DNA from: UMGS1649 sp045659265 | GTDB lineage: Bacteria; Bacillota; Clostridia; TANB77; CAG-465 | DNA length: 9,014 nucleotides | NCBI GenBank assembly: GCA_045659265.1 | Contig: JAZOWO010000024.1 | Span: 1 to 9,014 of the forward strand | Direction of reading: 5' to 3' | In this document: positions 6,675 through 9,014 of the stretch, piece by piece | How positions within the stretch are numbered: the stretch's first letter is position 1 | Layout of the letters: each line of letters opens with the position of its first letter | Translations under genes and position numbers: made by a program | The notes under the pieces: model-generated | The model's input: the letters and a program-made list of their open reading frames with translations, nothing else | Database searches by the model: none | Told to the model about the DNA's origin: nothing

Positions 6675-7487
6675 ATGGAATTAATGAATTATGAAAGACG
6701 TCCTAAGAAAAAATCAAAAGCAGGATTATTCGGTTTTGTTGTTTTTTCATGTGTAGGAACAGCGTCTGTATTTTATTTAATGAAAAATGAACCAGCACCA
6801 AAAGTGTTAGCACAAGATTTATTTGTGCCAGTTGGTTCTGTAAGTATTTATGATGAGCCAACAGATAAACCTAAAGTGGATATTTATTCTGAAGAATACT
6901 TAAATAAAATTGAATATAAAATTGGAAAAGATGTAAAGAAAGACACTACAGGTAATTTCAAACAAAACATTACAGTTCCATTGATTACAATAGATGATGT
7001 ATCTTTAGATGATGTAAATGATAAGATATTAAACAAATTTATTGAAAGATATGAGGCTGTTAAAGAACAATCTGCGGCTTTAGAAAATAAATTTACATAT
7101 AAAGTTACATACAACACATACGAAAGCAAGATAGAAGGAAAACGTTTATTATCTTTCACATTCTACGAAAGAATAATTGACGATATGGCCGGCAAGGATA
7201 TGACATATAAACTTTATGGTATAACTATAGATCTTGCTACTGGTAAAATTCTTACACAAGAAGATGTTGCACCAACAATATTAGGAAGCACATATAAAAA
7301 CACTATAAAAGAAGCAGTAAAAAATTATGCAATATCTAAAAAATTATTTGATGAAACAAACTATACATATTCAATGACAGGTTTAGAAGAGTTCTATGTC
7401 AAAGATGGACAACTACATTTAATGTTTAATCTAAAAGAACTTGGCGAAAACAAAGATTATATAGATATTGAAATTAAAAACAAATAA
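6675..7487 (+). CDS. Membrane-anchored DUF3298/RsiV-like protein
   Basis: A 270-residue protein with a basic N-terminus (RRPKKKSK, 8-15), one membrane helix (about 16-35) and a long extracellular part. Residues about 92-268 resemble the paired DUF4163/DUF3298 fold of RsiV and PdaC: the first half includes NITVPLITIDD and an alpha helix with Asn/Asp (113-130). The second half includes YGITIDLATGKILTQEDV (181-198), close to the family phrase for DUF3298, and ends in a beta-rich tail DGQLHLMFNLKE (244-255). RsiV is a lysozyme-sensing anti-sigma factor, but no sigma factor gene is adjacent and the cytoplasmic part is only about 15 residues, so that role is unlikely to transfer. AAGGAG (6661-6666) is 8 bases before the ATG. 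It leads the cluster with the miniprotein and cdaA. Confidence 0.65.
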   Translation: MELMNYERRPKKKSKAGLFGFVVFSCVGTASVFYLMKNEPAPKVLAQDLFVPVGSVSIYDEPTDKPKVDIYSEEYLNKIEYKIGKDVKKDTTGNFKQNITVPLITIDDVSLDDVNDKILNKFIERYEAVKEQSAALENKFTYKVTYNTYESKIEGKRLLSFTFYERIIDDMAGKDMTYKLYGITIDLATGKILTQEDVAPTILGSTYKNTIKEAVKNYAISKKLFDETNYTYSMTGLEEFYVKDGQLHLMFNLKELGENKDYIDIEIKNK

Positions 7488-7525
7488 GTTAAATAATATA
7501 AATAAAATAGAAAAGAGGTTGTAAT

Positions 7526-7624
7526 ATGAAAAGAGATAGTATATGGTTGAAAATACTTGTATGGATCCTAATTGGTGGAAGCATACTTGGAGTATTCTCA
7601 GCATTATTTGTAGCAATGATGTAA
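7526..7624 (+). CDS. 32-aa single-pass membrane miniprotein
   Basis: ATG 7526 opens a 32-codon ORF ending in TAA-TAG, with AGAGG (7514-7518) 7 bases upstream. The product begins MKRDSIWLK, then a hydrophobic helix (about residues 8-30, ILVWILIGGSILGVFSALF in part) and ends VAMM. Short basic N-terminus, one helix and almost no C-terminal tail resemble the Prli42/DUF4044 class of Firmicute membrane miniproteins; Prli42 tethers the stressosome in Listeria. That resemblance is of size and layout only, not a proven match. The gene sits 38 bases after the DUF3298-like gene and 12 bases before cdaA, whose ribosome binding site follows its stop almost directly, so translation is probably coupled to cdaA. 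A role in CdaA membrane assembly or regulation is possible but unsupported by direct evidence. Confidence 0.75.
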   Translation: MKRDSIWLKILVWILIGGSILGVFSALFVAMM

Positions 7625-7636
7625 TAGGAGGTAGAG

Positions 7637-8524
7637 ATGGAAAGTATATCAGCAAACTTTATGGGATTGGTTCGTGACTTAAAACAAGCTTTTGATATTT
7701 CTAGCCCAGAAAGAGTAATACTTTTAATATTAGATGTAGCAATTGTTGCTGTTATAGCATACTACATATATAGACTTGTAGTTCAAACAAGAGCTGGACA
7801 AATATTTAAAGGTTTCTTTATAATAGTACTTATACAAGGACTAGCAAGAATGTTAGATCTACCTATACTTACATTCCTTTCTGAAACATTTGTAATTCAT
7901 GGTATAACACTTATTATAGTTGTTTTCCAACCAGAACTTAGAAGTGCTTTAGAAAAGATAGGAAGAAAAAACATATCTTTAATTTGGGATTTTGATGATA
8001 AATTAAGGGATAAACAAGTTGTTTCTGAGATAGTTAAAGCAGTAGAAATAATGTCGCTTAAAAAAATAGGTGCTTTAATAGTAATAGAACAAAGTACTAA
8101 AATAAATGATATTATTCGTGAGGGTGTAGACCTTTCTGCAAAAGTATCATCAGAATTAATACAAACAATATTTAATCCAAGAACTCCGCTTCACGATGGA
8201 GCAATAATAATTAAAAACAATGAAATAAAAGCAGCTAAATGTGTACTACCTTTAGCATCAGAAAATTTGGTGCCAGCAGATGTGGGAACAAGACATAGAG
8301 CAGCAATAGGAATGAGCGAAGTTTCAGATGCATTAGTAATAGTAGTATCTGAAGAAACAGGTATAATATCTTTTGTTGAAGATGGAAAAATGAAACGTAA
8401 CTTAACAGGAGATAAATTAACAAGTATACTTGTTAGAACATTAGATAATAATAGAGAAAGAGTAAGTGTAGCTAAAGCTAAAGACAAACTTAAACTTTCA
8501 AAACAAAACAAACACCAAGAATAA
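7637..8524 (+). CDS. cdaA: Diadenylate cyclase CdaA
   Basis: CdaA joins two ATP molecules into cyclic di-AMP, the second messenger that controls potassium and osmolyte uptake and cell-wall homeostasis in Firmicutes. The 295-residue protein has an N-terminal membrane part with three hydrophobic helices (about 28-46, 56-70 and 82-98), then a cytoplasmic DisA_N cyclase domain (about 100-275). Active-site motifs are intact: NPRTPLHDGA with DGA at 187-189, GTRHRAAIG (217-225) with the RHR triplet, and SEETG (238-242). AGGAGG (7626-7631) lies 5 bases before ATG 7637. The C-terminus (276-295) is a Lys-rich tail. In most Firmicutes cdaA is followed by cdaR and glmM; here the next gene is unrelated. 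It ends in TAA-TAG-TAA. Confidence 0.97.
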   Translation: MESISANFMGLVRDLKQAFDISSPERVILLILDVAIVAVIAYYIYRLVVQTRAGQIFKGFFIIVLIQGLARMLDLPILTFLSETFVIHGITLIIVVFQPELRSALEKIGRKNISLIWDFDDKLRDKQVVSEIVKAVEIMSLKKIGALIVIEQSTKINDIIREGVDLSAKVSSELIQTIFNPRTPLHDGAIIIKNNEIKAAKCVLPLASENLVPADVGTRHRAAIGMSEVSDALVIVVSEETGIISFVEDGKMKRNLTGDKLTSILVRTLDNNRERVSVAKAKDKLKLSKQNKHQE

Positions 8525-8545
8525 TAGTAATATAAAAACAAAATT

Positions 8546-8577
8546 TTCATATATATTATTTAGGTGATATATATGAA
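8546..8577 (+). promoter_or_regulatory. AU-rich hairpin over a start codon, RBS in loop
   Basis: TTCATATATAT (8546-8556) is perfectly complementary to ATATATATGAA (8567-8577). The ten-base loop TATTTAGGTG (8557-8566) holds most of the Shine-Dalgarno AGGTGAT, and the ATG (8573-8575) lies in the right arm. Eleven nearly all-AU pairs around an initiation site could act as a temperature- or ribosome-sensitive translation gate. The left arm begins 22 bases after the cdaA stop. It is a direct sequence feature; a regulatory role is inferred, and AT-rich sequence raises the chance of such symmetry. Confidence 0.5.
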
Positions 8578-9014
8578 TTTTATTTTACTTAATGTTAAAA
8601 CGCAAAATAAAGACATAATAATAAAAGAATATAAAGTTTTAGAAGCAAGGATTGTCAGAGAAAAAACATAGTCTAAAGAGAAGCTAAATAAAATAGCCAA
8701 TCTAAAAACAAAATCAAAACAAAACATATTAGATAAAATATATGTAAAATTATTCGAAAATAAGATAGCCAAAACAATAAAAATAAATAATACAGCATTT
8801 TTGTTTTCAAAGGATATTAATTATACAGACAAACATATAAATTACTTAAAAGAATTATTAAATAAACTTGGTACAAGTAAATTAGGCACACAAAACGAAA
8901 TGAACTCTAATTTTACTAAGTATATTGATGAATATATAACTGAAAATAGTTATATAAAAGGAAATATTAAAATGTTATTTGTATATAAAGAGATAGCAAA
9001 TATAGATTTTAATA
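8573..9014 (+). CDS. Unrecognised gene, interrupted by in-frame TAG, partial
   Basis: ATG 8573, preceded by AGGTGAT (8562-8568), opens a frame of 32 codons, then TAG (8669-8671), then 114 further sense codons in the same frame to the window edge. Such a long stop-free run is unlikely by chance in this AT-rich DNA. No usable start codon appears for 43 codons after the TAG (the first is TTG 8801), so the stop lies inside one gene rather than between two. The product begins MNFILLNVKTQNKD, is Lys/Asn/Ile-rich and soluble, and includes TAFLFSKDINYTD and IKMLFVYKEIANIDF, which look like alternating strands and helices. I recognise no family. It could be a recent nonsense mutation, a sequence error, or a gene read through at TAG; the frame around the stop shows no other damage. 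It follows cdaA by 48 bases, where cdaR would normally be. Confidence 0.6.

Noticed and set aside
6654..6675. Six-base inverted repeat TTTAAC/GTTAAA around the ribosome binding site of the DUF3298-like gene
   Set aside because: Only six AT-rich pairs; too weak and too likely by chance to call a translational switch.
6675..7487. Anti-sigma factor RsiV as the specific identity of the DUF3298-like protein
   Set aside because: No sigma factor gene is adjacent and the cytoplasmic segment is only about 15 residues, too short for a typical anti-sigma domain.
8191..8550. Long open frame on the minus strand opposite the end of cdaA, and similar antisense frames opposite der and pta
   Set aside because: They mirror strongly supported plus-strand genes, lack ribosome binding sites and give low-complexity products; they are shadows of the real codons.
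1..9014. CRISPR array, insertion sequence, tRNA or rRNA gene
   Set aside because: No regularly spaced repeats, transposase motifs, terminal inverted repeats with flanking duplications, or tRNA/rRNA signatures were seen on either strand.

Overview
The window is AT-rich, with most codons ending in A or T, strong AGGAGG-type ribosome binding sites and sigma-A-like promoters. The gene content (der-plsY, pta, cdaA, a prepilin-like protein, an RsiV/PdaC-type membrane protein) points to a low-GC Firmicute, most likely an uncultured anaerobic Clostridia lineage. That placement is inferred from gene content and base composition, not from a marker search. Every complete gene is consistent with the standard code: TAA, TGA and TAG all occur as terminal stops and Trp is TGG.

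Layout. 1-251: an unusual leader with a promoter, a 19-codon ORF containing an (AC)8 tract read as Val-His-Thr-His-Thr-His, two RNA hairpin/terminator structures and then the ribosome binding site of the next gene. 252-863: a prepilin-like surface protein. 902-935: terminator. 1025-2104: a membrane-anchored, probably beta-propeller-like protein with its own near-consensus promoter. 2147-2181: terminator serving both this gene and the convergent MFS transporter (2199-3443, minus strand). 3458-3630: divergent promoter region. 3631-8524, all plus strand: der (ribosome assembly GTPase), plsY (acyl-phosphate glycerol-3-phosphate acyltransferase), pta (phosphotransacetylase), a membrane-anchored DUF3298-like protein with an internal extended -10 promoter, a 32-residue single-pass membrane miniprotein, and cdaA (diadenylate cyclase). 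8573-9014: the start of an unrecognised gene whose frame is interrupted by one TAG at codon 33 but is otherwise open to the window edge.

How the genes relate. Der and PlsY are separated by a single base and are probably co-transcribed. PlsY makes lysophosphatidate for membrane lipids and Pta links acetyl-CoA to acetyl phosphate and ATP formation. The DUF3298-like protein, the miniprotein and CdaA form a second cluster of cell-envelope and c-di-AMP functions. CdaA is not followed by its usual partners cdaR and glmM.

The observations most worth following are the leader upstream of the prepilin gene (simple repeat inside a leader ORF, with conditional terminators), the 32-aa miniprotein translated just ahead of cdaA, and the last gene, whose start codon lies in an 11-bp AU-rich hairpin with the ribosome binding site in the loop and whose frame holds a single in-frame TAG.
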